The notes: generated by a model not told the origin, from the sequence alone. A stretch of DNA of 64,000 nt from Arachis hypogaea (GCF_003086295.3 NC_092054.1:51323408-51387407); one strand, 5' to 3'; positions 10,366 to 22,960 are shown, counted from the stretch's first letter. Translations and numbers: made by a program.

Positions 10366-11812
10366 TATAACACCCTAATTAGCCTAAGCCTTAATTCACG
10401 CCGTAAAGCAAAGGTTAATCAAAGGTTACGATAGTTCTAAGCTCATACATATACTATATAGAAGGAATTAATATAATCTAGAAGCCCGATGAAGGACATA
10501 GCTCAAAAACAGGATGTGAAAAATGCAAAACGTACTAACGGAGCTACTAAATTAAAGCACAAGATATAAATATAATATAACAAAAGATAAGAGTATAATA
10601 TCATAAAAATCTAGCCACGGCTCGTAGAGTTTAAGCCGGCTAGCCATATGTAAAGACAAAACAGAATCTGAAGTTTAAAATAGCTTATACAAGTTTTTCT
10701 CTCTCAATACAAGCCTCTAGGCAAAAGCGAGATACAAAAGTGAGAGAATGTAAACAAAATAATCAAAAAGACTCCAAAAAGTATCATGATCCTCCGCTTC
10801 TGTCACCATCCAAACAACTTACCGAGGTGGGTTGCGACCTGCATCTAAAAAATACAACAAAAATATGGTATGAGAACCGGAGGTTCTCAGTATGGTAACA
10901 ATGCCCAGTGATGTAAGATATAAGGCCCTGGGATGCCAAAGGCAATCCTAGACTTCATATCCATCACAAGATTCAATCTTAAGACATAACTAGAAATAGT
11001 AAAGCATATATAAAACCTTAACATAACTTAAAAGCTTAACATACTTAAGGGGCAATCTAACTTAAGGGATTTTCTAGTCTAACAGTCCTCCGCTGTCCCA
11101 CAGCCTTCACCAACCTATCCCCCATGCAATTCCATCGCCACCGCCTTCCGAACCTCCTCAATCCCAGTAGAAAGCACAAGTAAAATCAATGCAAGTAAAA
11201 CACAAGTAGAAGCATATAAGGCAGGTAATTCAAGTAAGCAAGTAGACATGTTATACAATTTAGGCATATAATTACAAGTCGGAAAAGCAAACAAACAGGT
11301 AGAAGATGCACATGATGAATGCCTGTCCTATTGGTTGTAATATCACATTGTCAGTTCAACTGCCAACCCAACACATCTCCATGGAGATGTCGCCCTTCGG
11401 AGTCATCATTGGAACCCCCGAAATATGGTGCTCGGATCACCGTCCAGGATTTTGTGCCTGCACACTCTATTGACCCGAAGGGATGCGAGCGGGATACTCT
11501 TGCCACAGACCTCACATCTCAACGTAAGCGGGATTAACCACCGTCCTTATGCCGCCGCCGCTACCTCGACAGGCGGGATTAACCACCATCCCTGCCGGGC
11601 GCGCGTGTCAACAATCTCAATATAAAATGATACATCAGTGGTTTTTCAGAAAACATTTTCAGTATATCATGGATCCATCATCTCTTTCCGAGTCCTCGAC
11701 TCATCTCAACCACTGTCAATTCAACATTTTCATTCCGAACTCGTTAGTTCATCACTTTCTCAATTCATACATCTTTCGCTCTTCTCAATCCACTAAACCC
11801 ATCCTCAGTACA
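10366..11812 (-). repeat. LTR of element C, inner part
   Basis: This is the 3' (minus-sense) part of the interrupted LTR; the other part is 26690-28664. Joined across the insertion they make about 3.4 kb. No ORF with recognised content is present. Confidence 0.65.
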
Positions 11813-12187
11813 TGATGAGCGGATAATTTATACCCTTTTTGGCAATGTTTTTACATAGTTTTTAATATGTTTTAGTTAATTTTTATTATATTTTTATTAG
11901 TTTTTATGCAAAAATCACATTTTTGGACTTTACTATGAGTTTTTGTGCTTTTCTATAATTTTAGGTATTTTTTGGCTGAAATTGAGAGACCTGAGCAAAA
12001 ATCTTATTCAGAGGCTGAAAAAGGACTGAAGATGATGTTGGATTCTGACCCTCCTGCACTCGAAATAGATTTTCTGGAGATACAGAAACCCAATTGGCGT
12101 GCTCTTAATTGCTTTGGAAAGTAGACATCATGGGCTTTCCAGCAATATATAATAGTCCATACTTTGCCCGAGATTTGATGGCCCAAA

Positions 12188-12300
12188 CTGGCGTTCAAAC
12201 GCCCACTTGAGACCATTTTCTGGAGTAAAACGCCAGAACTGGCACCAAAATTGGAGTTAAACGCCCAAACTGGCACCCAAGCTGGCGTTTAACTCCAAGG
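12188..12300. repeat. LTR hairpin array (four 31-bp units)
   Basis: Units of the type ctggcgttcaaacgccca or ttggagttaaacgccca start at 12188, 12220, 12251 and 12282. The same layout recurs in the 3' LTR (21221, 21253, 21284, 21315) and in the A1 LTR (6408, 6439, 6470, 6501). Confidence 0.8.
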
Positions 12301-12425
12301 ATGGCCTATGCACATAAAAGCTTCAATGCTCAGTCCAAGCACACACCAAGTGGGCCCCAGAAGTGGATTTCTGCACTATCTGCACCTAGTTATTCATTTT
12401 CTGTAAACCTAAGTTACTAGTTTAG

Positions 12426-12434
12426 TATAAATAG
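12426..12434 (+). promoter_or_regulatory. TATA box of A2 5' LTR
   Basis: The sequence tataaatag lies in the middle of the LTR, downstream of the hairpin array. The corresponding 3' LTR site at about 21459 reads tataaattg. Confidence 0.5.
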
Positions 12435-13420
12435 CACTTTTTACTATTATACTTAGGGAGCTTTATGCCATATTTCACATTTGGAGTGGCTGGCCATTTG
12501 GCCATGCCTAGACTATTTTCACTTATGTATTTTCTACAGTGGAGTTTCTACACCCCATAGATTAAGGTGTGGAGTTCTGCTGTTCTTCATGAATTAATGC
12601 AATTACTACTGTTTTTCTATTCAATCACGCTTGATTCTATTCTAAGATACTCACTCGTACTTCAATCTGGAGAATGATATGATCCGTGACACTCATCATT
12701 ATTCTCAATTCTATGAACGCGTGCCTGACAACCACTCCCGTTCTATCTGAGCTTAACATAGTCATTGGGCGACAGCTTGAGTGCGTATCTCTTGGGTATC
12801 TAATAAACGGACCAAGTCCGTGAGATTAGTATCTTTGTGGTATAGGCTAGAACCATTGGCTGTCATTCCTGAGATCCAAAAAGTCTAAACCTTGTCTGTG
12901 GTATTCCGAGTAGGATTTCGGAATGGATGACTGTGACGAGCTTCAAACCTGTGAATGTTGGGTGAAGTGACAGTGTGCAAAAGGATCAATGGATCCTATT
13001 CCGATGCTAGCAGGATCCGACAGTTGATTAGCCGTGCAGAAACCGTAGAGGACCATTTTCACTGAGAGGATCCTACAACTTGCCATGGAAGGGAGCATGC
13101 ATAATTGGAAGACAATAGGAAAGCAGAGGTTCAGAAGCAACAAAGCATCTCCAAACGCTTATCTGAAATTCTCACCAATGAATTACATAAGTAACTTTAT
13201 TTTATTTTATGTTTATTTATCTTTTAATTATCAATACTCATAACCATTTGAATCCGCCTGACTGAGGTTTACAAGATAACCATAGCTTGCTTCAAGCCAA
13301 CAATCTCTGTGGGATCGACCCTTACTCACGTAAAGTATTACTTGGACGACCCAGTGCACTTGCTGGTTAGTTGTGCGGAGTTGTGAAAAGTGTGAATCAC
13401 AATTTCCCACACCAAGTTTT

Positions 13421-13440
13421 TGGCGACGTTGCCGGGGATT
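13421..13440 (+). other. Primer-binding site, tRNA-Asp (one mismatch)
   Basis: It reads tggcgacgttgccggggatt, differing at one base from the perfect site in A1 (tggcgcc...). It begins 6 bp after the LTR end. Confidence 0.85.
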
Positions 13441-15338
13441 GTTCGAGTTTGGACAACTAACGGTTCATCTTGTTGCTTAGATTAGGTAATTTTATTTTAT
13501 GTTTAAGCTTTTTATTTTTTTATTTTTTATTTTCAAAAAAATACAAAAAAATTTTTCAGTTTTCGAAAAATTCAAAAAAAAAATTGTTCTTCAGAATTTT
13601 TAAGAATGAATTCTAGAATTTCATGAGATATGTTGAAGCCTGGCTGGCTGTTAAGCCATGTCTAATCTTTTGGACTGAGGTTTTCACTTATCTTTGCAGG
13701 AGCCTTTTGGTTCCCATCAATTTGGCTGTTGTATGTAATGCTCTGCTAAAGCTTGGCTGACCATTTAGCCATGTCTAATTCTTTTGGACCGAAGCTTTAG
13801 ACTAACATTGCATGAATCCCAGAATTCTTATTAAAAATTTTGTATCTCTATTTTCTTTTGCCAAAATAATTTCGAAAATATACAAAAAAAAAACTTAATA
13901 AAACCACAAAAAACCAAAAATTTTGTGTTTCTTGTTTGAGTCTAGTGTCAAATTTTAAGTTTGGTGTCAATTGCATCTTTTTAATTTTCTTAAATATTCG
14001 AAAATTCATGCATTGTGTTCTTCTTTGATCTTCAAGTTGTTCTTGATGATTTTCCTTGTTTGATCTTTAATTTTTCTTGTTTTGTGTCTTTTCTTGTTTT
14101 TCTTGTGCAATTTTTAATTATTAGTGTCTAAACATTAAAAAGTTCTAAGTTTGGTGTCTTGCATGTCTTTCTTTTCTTGAAAAGTTTTCAAAAATATGTT
14201 CTTGATGTTCATTATGATCTTCAAAGTATTTTTGGTGTTCATCTTGACATTCAAAGTGTTCTTGCATGCATTTTTTGTTTTGATCTTAAACTTTTATGTT
14301 TTGTGTCATTTTGTCATTTTTTTCTATCCTCATTAAAAATTTAAAAATAAAAAATAATATCTTTCCCTTATTTTACTCATAAATTTCGAAATTTTGGGTT
14401 GATTTAGTCAAAAGTTTTAAATTTAGTTGTTTCTTGTTAGTCAAGTCAAAATTTCAAATTAAAAATTCTATCTTTTCAAATCTTTTTCAAAATCAAATCC
14501 TTTTCATTTTTCTTTCATGTTTTTCGAAAATTCTCCAAAATTGATTTTCAAAATATTTCTCTTATTTGTATTTCATATTTTTCGAAATTATTACTAATAT
14601 TTAACGTTTTGAGTCAAAAATTTGCAAGTTGTTACTTGCCTATTAAGAAAGGATCAATCTTTAAATTCTGGAATCATATCTTTTAGTTTCTTGTTAGTCA
14701 AGTAATCAACTTTAATTTCAAAAATCAAATCTTTTTAACTTCCTTTTCAAATCTTTTTCAAAATTAATTTCAATCATATCTTTTTCAAAACTTAATTTCA
14801 AAATCTTTTTCTAACCTCTCATCTTTTCAAAATTTATTTTCAAATCTTTTTCAATTAACAAACAAGTCAAGTGGGATTTTTCAAGTGTTTGTTTTCACTT
14901 GTTTGTTTTAATTTTAAAAGTTTACTATTTCTTATCTTTTTCAAAACCAGCTATCTACTTTTCTCTCTCTAATTTTCGAAAACCCCTCACCACTTTTTCA
15001 AAATTCTTTTTAATTAACTAATTGTTTTAAATTTTAATTTTATTTTATTTCTTTTAATAATTTCGAATTCTAACTAATAATTAAAATAAAAACAAAAATA
15101 TTTTTATTTTATTTTAAATTTCGAATTCTCCTTCTCTCTTATCTCTTTCTATTTCTTTTATTTATTCACTAACATCTCTCTTCTTTAAATTCGAACCCTC
15201 TCCCTTTCTCTGTGTTTGACTTCTTCTTATTCCCTCTCGACCTCATTCTTCTATTCTTCCATTCTTCTGCTTAAATAAAGGAATCTCTATACTGTGAGAT
15301 AGAGGATTTCTCTTCTTTTCTATTCTCTTCTTTTTTTT
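13441..15338 (+). other. Non-coding leader of A2
   Basis: This 1.9-kb leader is rich in ttttcaaaat/tttcgaaa runs and carries AAGTTTGGTGT motifs at 13956-13967 and 14146-14157. Pyrimidine-rich sequence precedes the gag start at 15339. Confidence 0.6.
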
Positions 15339-17618
15339 ATGAGCAGAAATAGGGATAAGGACATTCTTGTTGAAGCTAATCCTGAACCTGAAAGGACTCT
15401 GAAGAGAAAGCTAAGAGAAGCTAAAACACAACACTCTGGAGAGGACCTTCCAAAAATTTTCGAAAAAGAAGAAGACATGGCCGAACCCAATAACAATGGT
15501 AGAGATGCAAGGAAGGTGCTTGGTGACTTTACTGCACCAACTTCTGACTTCTATGGAAGAAGCATCTCAATTCCTGCAATTAGGGCAAACAACTTTGAGC
15601 TTAAGCCTCAATTAGTTTCTCTAATGCAGCAGAATTGCAACTTTCATGGACTTCCATTGGAAGATCCTCATCAGTTCTTAGCTGAATTCTTGCAAATCTG
15701 TGACACTGTCAAGACCAATGGGGTTAATCCCGAGGTCTACAGACTTATGCTTTTCCCCTTTGCTGTAAGAGACAGAGCTAGGACATGGTTGGACTCACAA
15801 CCTAAAGAAAGCCTGAACTCTTGGGAAAAGTTGGTCAATACTTTCTTGGCCAAATTCTTTCCACCTCAAAAGTTGAGCAAGCTTAGAGTGGAAGTCCAAA
15901 CCTTCAGACAGAAGGAAGGTGAATACCTCTATGAAGCTTGGGAAAGATACAAGCAATTGATCAGAAAGTGTCCTTTTGATATTCTTTCAGAATGGAGCAT
16001 CCTATGTATATTCTATGATGGTCTGTCTGAATTGTCCAAGATGTCATTGGATTACTCTGTTGGTGGATCTCTTCATCTAAAGAAGACGCCTGCAGAAGCC
16101 CAGGAACTCATTGAAAATGGTTGAAATAACCAATTCATGTATACTTCTGAAAGAAATCCTGTGAATAATGGGATGACTCAGAAGAAAGAAATTCTTGAGA
16201 TTGATACTCTGAATGCCATATTGGCTCAGAACAAAATATTGACTCAGCAAGTCAATATGATTTCTCAGAGTCTGACTGGAATGCAAGCTGTATCCAGCAG
16301 TACTAAAGAAGCTTCCTCTGAAGAAGAAGCTTATGACCCTGAGAATCCTGCAATGGAAGAGGTGAATTACACAGGAGAATCATATGGAAACACTTACAAT
16401 CCTTCATGGAGGAATCATCCTAATTTCTCATGGAAAGAGCAGTAAAATCCTAATCAAGGCTTCAATAATAATAATGGTGGGAGAAATAGGTTTGGCAATA
16501 GCAAGCCTTTTCCATCATCTTCTGAGCAACAGACAGAGAATTCTAATCAGAACCTCTCTGACTTAGCAACCATAGTCTCTGATCTATCTAAGACCACTCT
16601 CAGTTTCATGACTGAAACAAGGTCCTCCATCAGAAATTTGGAGGCACAAGTTGGTCAGCTGAGTAAAAGAGTTACTGAAATCCCTTCTAGTGCTCTCCCA
16701 AGCAATACAGAAGAGAATCCAAAAAGAGAGTGCAAGGTCATCAATATGTCCAACATGGCCGAACCTGTAGAGGAGGAAGAGGCAGTGATTTCCAATGAGG
16801 AAGACCTCCATGGATGTCCACTGACCACTAAGGAGTTCCCTAATGAGGAACCAAAGGAATCTGAGGCTCATATAGAGACCATAGAGATTCCATTGAACTT
16901 ACTGTTGCCATTCATGAGCTCTGATGAGTATTCTTCCTCTGAAGAGGATGAAGATATTATTGAAGAGCAAGTTGCTCAATATCTAGGAGCAATCATGAAG
17001 CTTAATGCCAAGTTATTTGGTAATGAGACTTGGGAGGATGAACCTCCATTGCTCATCAATGAACTGAATGCCTTGGTTCAATAGAAATTACCTCAAAAGA
17101 AACCGGATCCCGGAAAGTTCTTAATACCTTGTACCAAAGGCACCATGACCATTAAGAAGGCTTTGCGTGACCTGGGGTCAGGTATAAACCTCATGCCACT
17201 CTCTGTAATAGAGAAACTAGGGATCTTTGAGGTACAAGCTGCTAAATTCTTATTAGAGTTGGCAGACAAATCAAGGAAACAGGCTTATAGAGTTGTAGAG
17301 GATGTCTTAGTGAAGGTTGAAGACCTGTACATCCCTGCTGATTTCATAATCCTAGACACTGGGAAGGAAGAGGATGAATCCATTATCCTTGGAAGACCCT
17401 TCCTAGCCACAGCAAAAGCTGTGATTTATGTGGACAGAGGAGAGTTAGTCCTGCAACTGAATGAGGACTACCTTGTGTTTAAGGCTCAAGGATCTTCTTC
17501 TGTAACCATGGAGAGGAAGCATGAAAAGCTTCTCTCAATACAGAGTCAAACAGAGCCCCCACACTCAACTTCTATATTTGGTGTTGGAAGTCCACCATTA
17601 AGCTCTGAGTCTCTGTGA
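15339..17618 (+). pseudogene. Gag-protease polyprotein of A2, three in-frame stops
   Basis: One frame of 760 codons runs from MSRNRDKDILVEANPEPE to SSESL, broken only by TGA at 16122, TAA at 16443 and TAG at 17082. The gag core spans about residues 85-200 (NCNFHGLPLEDPHQFLAEF, RARTWLDSQP, FLAKFFPP, YLYEAWERYKQLIRKCP). A poorly structured linker rich in N, S and E follows. The protease has the active-site loop DLGSGINLMP and the later IILGRPFLATAKAVI. DLG rather than DTG/DSG is usual in this plant lineage. No RT follows the protease. The stops could come from C-to-T or G-to-A changes in CAG/CAA and TGG codons, as expected in methylated repeats (inference). Confidence 0.85.
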
Positions 17619-17817
17619 AGCTCTCTAAGAGCTCACTGTCAAGCTATTGACAATAAAGAAGCGCTTATTGGGAGGCAACCCAATGTTATTTAATTATATT
17701 TATTTATTTTCCATTGCTATTTTATGTTTTCTTTAGGTTGATGATCATGTGAAGTCATAAAAACAACTGCAGAACTAAAGAAAAAATCAAAAATAGCACA
17801 CCCTGGAGGACAGGCTT

Positions 17818-18053
17818 ACTGGCATTTAAACGCCAGTAAGGATAGCAGAATGGGCGTTTAACGCCCAGCCTGACAGCATTCTGGGCGTTAAATGCCAGAA
17901 TGAGCAGCACTCTAGGCGTTTAACGCCAGAAAAGGGTGTCTGGCTGGCGTTAAATGCCAGAAAGGGGCAGCAGACTGGCGTTTAATGCCAGGAAAGGTAG
18001 CAGAGCTGGCGTTTAATGCCAGAATTGGCACACTGAGGGCGTTTGAACGCCAG
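17818..18053. repeat. 31-bp periodic array of eight palindromes
   Basis: Eight imperfect palindromes, such as tgggcgtttaacgccca and ctggcgtttaatgccag, start at 17818, 17851, 17881, 17912, 17944, 17975, 18006 and 18037. Steps are 33, 30, 31, 32, 31, 31 and 31 bp. Both arms vary, but they vary together in several units. It lies 200 bp after the gag-protease stop. Confidence 0.9.
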
Positions 18054-18488
18054 AATGGTGTAGGGAGCAAAATTCCTTGACACCTCAGGATTTGTGGACT
18101 CCACAGGATCCCCACCTACCCGAACTCTTCTTCTCTCCTCTTCACACCTTTCCATAACACTCTTTCTCAAATACTCTTGACCAATCACATCAATACCTCT
18201 TTCCCAAACACCATTCACCTATCATATCCTACCCTCTTCCGCATATTCTCTTCATCACTCACATCCATCCATCATAAACCCCACCTACCTCATCATTCAA
18301 ATTCAAACCATTTTCCTCCCAAACCCACCCCTTCATGATCGAATTCCCTCTCTCTCCTACCCTATAAATACCCCTCCTCACTACCTTCACTTTCACACAT
18401 CACAAACAATTCTTTCCCCCTTGGCCGAAACCCACACTACCCTCCATCTCCTCCATTTCTTCTTCTTCTACTCCTTTCTTTCTTCTTT

Positions 18489-18523
18489 TGCTCGAGGACG
18501 AGCAAACCTTTTAAGTTTGGTGT
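18489..18523 (+). promoter_or_regulatory. Hairpin plus AAGTTTGGTGT module before the second ORF
   Basis: The hairpin tgctcgaggacgagca (18489-18504) is followed by taagtttggtgt (18512-18523), about 40 bp before the second ORF's start. The same pair precedes the 3' LTR (20808-20843). Role unknown. Confidence 0.5.
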
Positions 18524-18563
18524 GGAAAAAGCTCTGGTTTTTTTTGTTTTTCCATAACCATTA

Positions 18564-19721
18564 ATGGCACCTAAGACCGGAGAAACCTCTAGAAAGAGGA
18601 AAGGGAAGGCAATTGCTTCCACCTTTGAGTCATGAGAGATGGAGAGATTCATCTCAAAAGTCCATCAAGAACACTTCTATGAAGTTGTGGCCAGGAAAAA
18701 GGTGATCTCCGAGGTCCCCTTCATGCTAAAAAAGAGTGAATATCCGAAGATCCGACGTGAGATTCGAAGAAAAGGTTGGAAAACTCTCACCAACCCAATC
18801 CAACAAGTTAGAATCTTAATAGTTCAAGTGCTCTATGCCAATGCATGGATCACTAAGAACCATGATCAAAGTATGAACCCCAACCCAAAGAATTGGCTCA
18901 CAATGGTTCGGGAGAATTACTTGGATTTCAGTCCGGAAAATGTGAAGTTGGCATTTAACTTACCAATGATGAGAGGAGATCCTCATTCTTTCACTAGAAG
19001 GGTCAATTTTGATCAAAGGTTGGACCAAGTCTTCATGGACATCTGTATGGAAGGAGCTCAATGGAAGAGAGACTCAAGAGGCAAGCCGGTTCAACTAAGA
19101 AGGCTTGACCTCAAACCCGTGGCTAGGGGATGGTTGGAGTTTATCCAACGCTCTCTCATTCCTACTAGCAACCGGTCTGAAGTTACAATAGACCGGGCTA
19201 TCATGATCCATAGTATCATGAATGGAGAGAAAGTAGAAGTTCATGAGATCATACCTCTAGAACTCTATAAGGTGGCAGACAAGCCCTCTACTTTGGCAAG
19301 GTTAGCCTTCCCTCATCTCATCTGTAACCTATGCAATTCAGTTGGAATTGTCATAGAGGAAGACATCATCATTGAAGGAGACAAGCCCATCACTAAGAAG
19401 AGGATGGAGCAAACAAGAGAGCCCACTCATGGACCTCAACAAGAGCATGAGGAAATTCCTCATCAAGAAATCCCTGAGATGCCTCCAGGGATGCACTTTC
19501 CTTCACAAAACTATTGGGAGCAAATCGACACCTCCTTAGGAGAATTGAGTTCCAACATGGGGCAACTAAGGATGGAGCACCAAGAGCACTCCATCATCCT
19601 ACATAAAATCAGAGAGGACCAAAAGGCCATAAGAGATGAGAAACAAAGGCAAGGAAGAGACATAGAGGAGCTCAAGCACTCAATAAGATCTTCAAGAGGA
19701 AGAACTAGCCGCCATCACTAA
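18564..19721 (+). pseudogene. Second ORF of A2, plant transposon-protein domain (PF20167-like)
   Basis: The natural start is probably ATG 18564 (MAPKTGETSRKRKGK), matching the start retained in A1. A TGA at 18633 interrupts it, and translation is open again from 18639 for 360 aa. That part contains a domain typical of many legume repeats annotated as putative plant transposon protein: WITKNHDQSMNPNPKNW, MDICMEGAQWKRD, LKPVARGWLEFIQRSLIPTS, TIDRAIMIHSIMNG. A charged, probably coiled-coil tail follows (EHQEHSIILHKIREDQKAI). No catalytic motif is recognised. I know no established function. Its location downstream of gag-pro resembles the extra ORFs of Athila/Tat elements, but there is no envelope-like signal peptide or membrane segment. 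Confidence 0.7.
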
Positions 19722-20845
19722 GGTGGACCCGTTCTTTAATTTCCTTGTTTTTATTTTTCTATTTTTTGAATTATATGATTTATATTTTGTCTATGTTTGT
19801 GTCTTTATTACATGATCATTAGTGTTTAAGTGTCTATATCTTAAAGCTATGAATGTCCTATGAATCCATCACCTTTCTTAAATAAAAAATGCTTTTATTT
19901 GCAAAAGTACAAGAAGTACATGAATTTTGAATTTTATCTTGAAATTAGTTTAATTATTTTAATGTGGTGGTAATACTTTTTATGTTTTGAATGAATGCTT
20001 GAACAATGCATATTTTTAAATTTGTTGTTCATGAATGTTAAAATTGTTGGCTCTTGAAAGAATAATGAAAAAGGAGAAATGTTATTGATAATCTGAAAAA
20101 TCATAAAATTGATTCTTGAAGCAAGAAAAAGCAGTGAAAAGCAAAGCTTGCGGAAAAAAAAGGGGGCAAAAAGTAAAGAACAAAAGAAAAAGAAAAAGAA
20201 AGCAGAAAAAGCCAATAACCCTTTAAACCAAAAGGCAAGGGTAAAGAGGATCCAAGGCTTTGAGCATTAATGGATAAGAGGGCCCAAAGGAATAAAATCC
20301 TGGCCTAAGCGGCTAAATCAAGCTGTCCCTAACAATGTGCTTGTGGCGTGAAGGTGTCAAGTGAAAAGCTTGAGACTGAGCGGTTAAAGTCGTGGTCCAA
20401 AGTAAAAAGAGTGTGCTTAAGAGCTATGGACACCTCTAACTGGGGACTCTAGCAAAGTTGAGTCACAATTTGAAAAGGTTCACCCAATTATGTGTCTGTG
20501 GCATTTATGTATCCGTTGGTAATACTGGTTGTAATACTGGAAACAAAATGCTTAGGGTCACGGCCAAGACTCATAAAGTAGCTGTGTTCAAGAATCAATA
20601 TACTGAACTAGGAGAATCAATAACACTATCTGAATTCTAAGTTCCTATGGATGCCAACCATTCTGAACTTCAAAGGATAAAATGAGATGCCAAAACTGTT
20701 CAGAAGCTAAAAGGCTACAAGTCTCGCTCATCTAATCAAAACTAATCTTCATTGATATTTTTGAGATTTATTGTATTTTTTCTTCTTTTTATCCTATTTT
20801 GTCTTTAGTTGCTTGGGGACAAGCAACAATTTAAGTTTGGTGTTG
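19722..20845 (+). other. 3' non-coding region of A2
   Basis: No coding content is seen. It ends with the hairpin gttgcttggggacaagcaac (20808-20827) and taagtttggtgt (20832-20843), directly against the 3' LTR where a polypurine tract is expected. The tract here is G/T-rich, not purine-rich. Confidence 0.6.
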
Positions 20846-22444
20846 TGATGAGCGGATAATTTATACCCTTTTTGGCATTATTTTTACATACGTTTTAGTA
20901 TGTTTTAGTTATTTTTTATTATATTTTTATTAGTTTTTATGCAAAAATCACATTTCTGGACTTTACTATGAGTTTGTGTGTTTTTCTGTAATTTCAGGTG
21001 TTTTCTGGCTGAAATTGAGGGACCTGAACAAAAATCTGATTCAGAGGCTGAAAAGGACTGCAGATGCTGTTGGATTCTGACCCTCCTGCACTCGAAATGG
21101 ATTTACTGGAGCTACAGAAGTCCAATTGGCGCGCTCTCAATTACGTTAGAAAGTAGACATCTTGGGATTTCCAGCATATATATAATAGTCCATACTTTGT
21201 CCGAGATTTGATGGCCCAAACTGGCATTCAAACGCCCACCTGAGAACCCTTTCTGGAGTAAAACGCCATAACTGGCACCAAAACTGGAGTCGAACGCCCA
21301 AATTGGCACCCAAGCTGGCGTTTAACTCCAAGGATGGCCTATGTACGTGAAAGCTTCAATGCTCAGCCCAAGCACACACCAAGTGGGCCCCGGAAGTGGA
21401 TTTCTGCACTATCTGCACTTAGTTACTCATTTTCTGTAAACCTATGTTACTAGTTTAGTATAAATTGCACTTTTTACTATTATACTTAGGGAGCTTTATG
21501 CCATATTTCATGTTTGGAGAGGCTGGCCATTCGGCCATGCCTAGACTATTTTCACTTATGTATTTTCTACGGTGGAGTTTCTACACCCATAGATTAAGGT
21601 GTGAAGTTATGCTGTTCTTCATGAATTAATGCAATTACTACTATTTTTCTATTCAATCACGCTTGATTTTATTCTAAGATACTCACTCGTACTTCAATCT
21701 GGAGAATGATATGATCCGTGACACTCTTCATTATTCTCAATTCTATGAATGCGTGCCTGACAACCACTCCCGTTCTATCTGAGCTCAACATAGTCATTGG
21801 GCGACAGCTTTAGTGCGTATCTCTTGGGTATCTAATACACGGACCAAGTCCGTGAGATTAGTATCTTTGTGGTATAGGCTGGAACCATTGGCAGCCATTC
21901 CTGAGATCCGAAAAGTCTAAACCTTGTCTGTGGTATTCCGAGTAGGATCTGGGAAGGAATGACTGTGACGAGCTTCAAACCTGTGAATGTTGGGTGGAGT
22001 GACAGTGTGTAAAAGGATCAATGAATCCTATTCCAACGCTAGCAAGAACCGACAGATGATTAGCCATGCGGTAGCTGTGCCTGGTATTTTTCCTCCGAGA
22101 CGAGAAATCCGATAGTTGATTAGCCGTGCAGAAACCATAGAGGACCATTTTCACTGAGAAGATCCGATAGCTTGCCATGGAAGGGAGCATGCATGATTGG
22201 AAGAAGACAATAGCAAAGCAGAGGTTCAGAAGCAACAAAGCATCTCCAAACGCTTATCTGAAATTCTCACCAATGAATTACATAAGTAACTTTATTTTAT
22301 TTTATGTTTATTTATCTTTTAATTATTCCCGTCTCTCTTCCTCTCTCTCTCTCCTCCTCTTTCTCCCTCTCCTCTCTCCCCCTCTCTTCCCCTTTCTTTC
22401 TCTCTCTCCTCTCCCTCCCCTCTCTCCCCCTCCCATCTCTCTTC

Positions 22445-22487
<43 letters not shown>

Positions 22488-22544
22488 TTCCCTCCTCTCC
22501 CACTCTTTCCCAATTCTTTCCTCTCTCTCTCGTCCCTTCTCTCT

Positions 22545-22585
<41 letters not shown>

Positions 22586-22790
22586 CCTTCCTCCCTCATT
22601 TTTCTCGCTCTCTCCCATTTTTTCTCTCTCTCTCTCTCTCTCTCCTCTCCCTCCTCTCTCTCTCCCCCTCTTTCTTCCTCTCTCTCTCTCCTTCTCCTCT
22701 TTCTTACCCTCCTCTCTCTCTCTTTTTCCTCTCGCTCTCTCTCCATGTCTTTCCTTTTTCTCCCCTCTCCCTTGCTCTCCCTCCCTTCCC

Positions 22791-22827
<37 letters not shown>

Positions 22828-22917
22828 ATTTTGTTTCTCTCTCTCTCCCTCTTTTCCTCTCCCATTTTCTTTCTCTCTCCTCTCCCTCCTTTCTCTCTCT
22901 CCCTCCCTTCTCTCTTC

Positions 22918-22960
<43 letters not shown>

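Larger units (their letters stand above)
9473..11812 (-). mobile_element. Ty3/gypsy element C: gag remnant, primer site and inner LTR part
   Basis: Read on the minus strand, the LTR begins at 28664, is interrupted at 26690/11812 by element A2, and ends near 10366. A tRNA-Met primer site and a decayed gag follow. Beyond about 9473 the internal region and 3' LTR are missing, so this copy is truncated. Confidence 0.7.
11813..13414 (+). repeat. 5' LTR of element A2
   Basis: It starts tgatgagcgg and ends cacacca, about 1.60 kb. Four degenerate palindromes start at 12188, 12220, 12251 and 12282. Relative to the 3' LTR it lacks one 60-bp unit: the 3' copy has ccgacagatgattagcc at 22049 and ccgatagttgattagcc at 22109, while this LTR has one such site near 13017. 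Confidence 0.9.

Noticed and set aside
17818..18053. Regular repeats with spacers, resembling a CRISPR array
   Set aside because: The units are variable palindromes inside a eukaryotic retroelement, the spacers are 10-15 bp and related to each other, and no cas genes are near.
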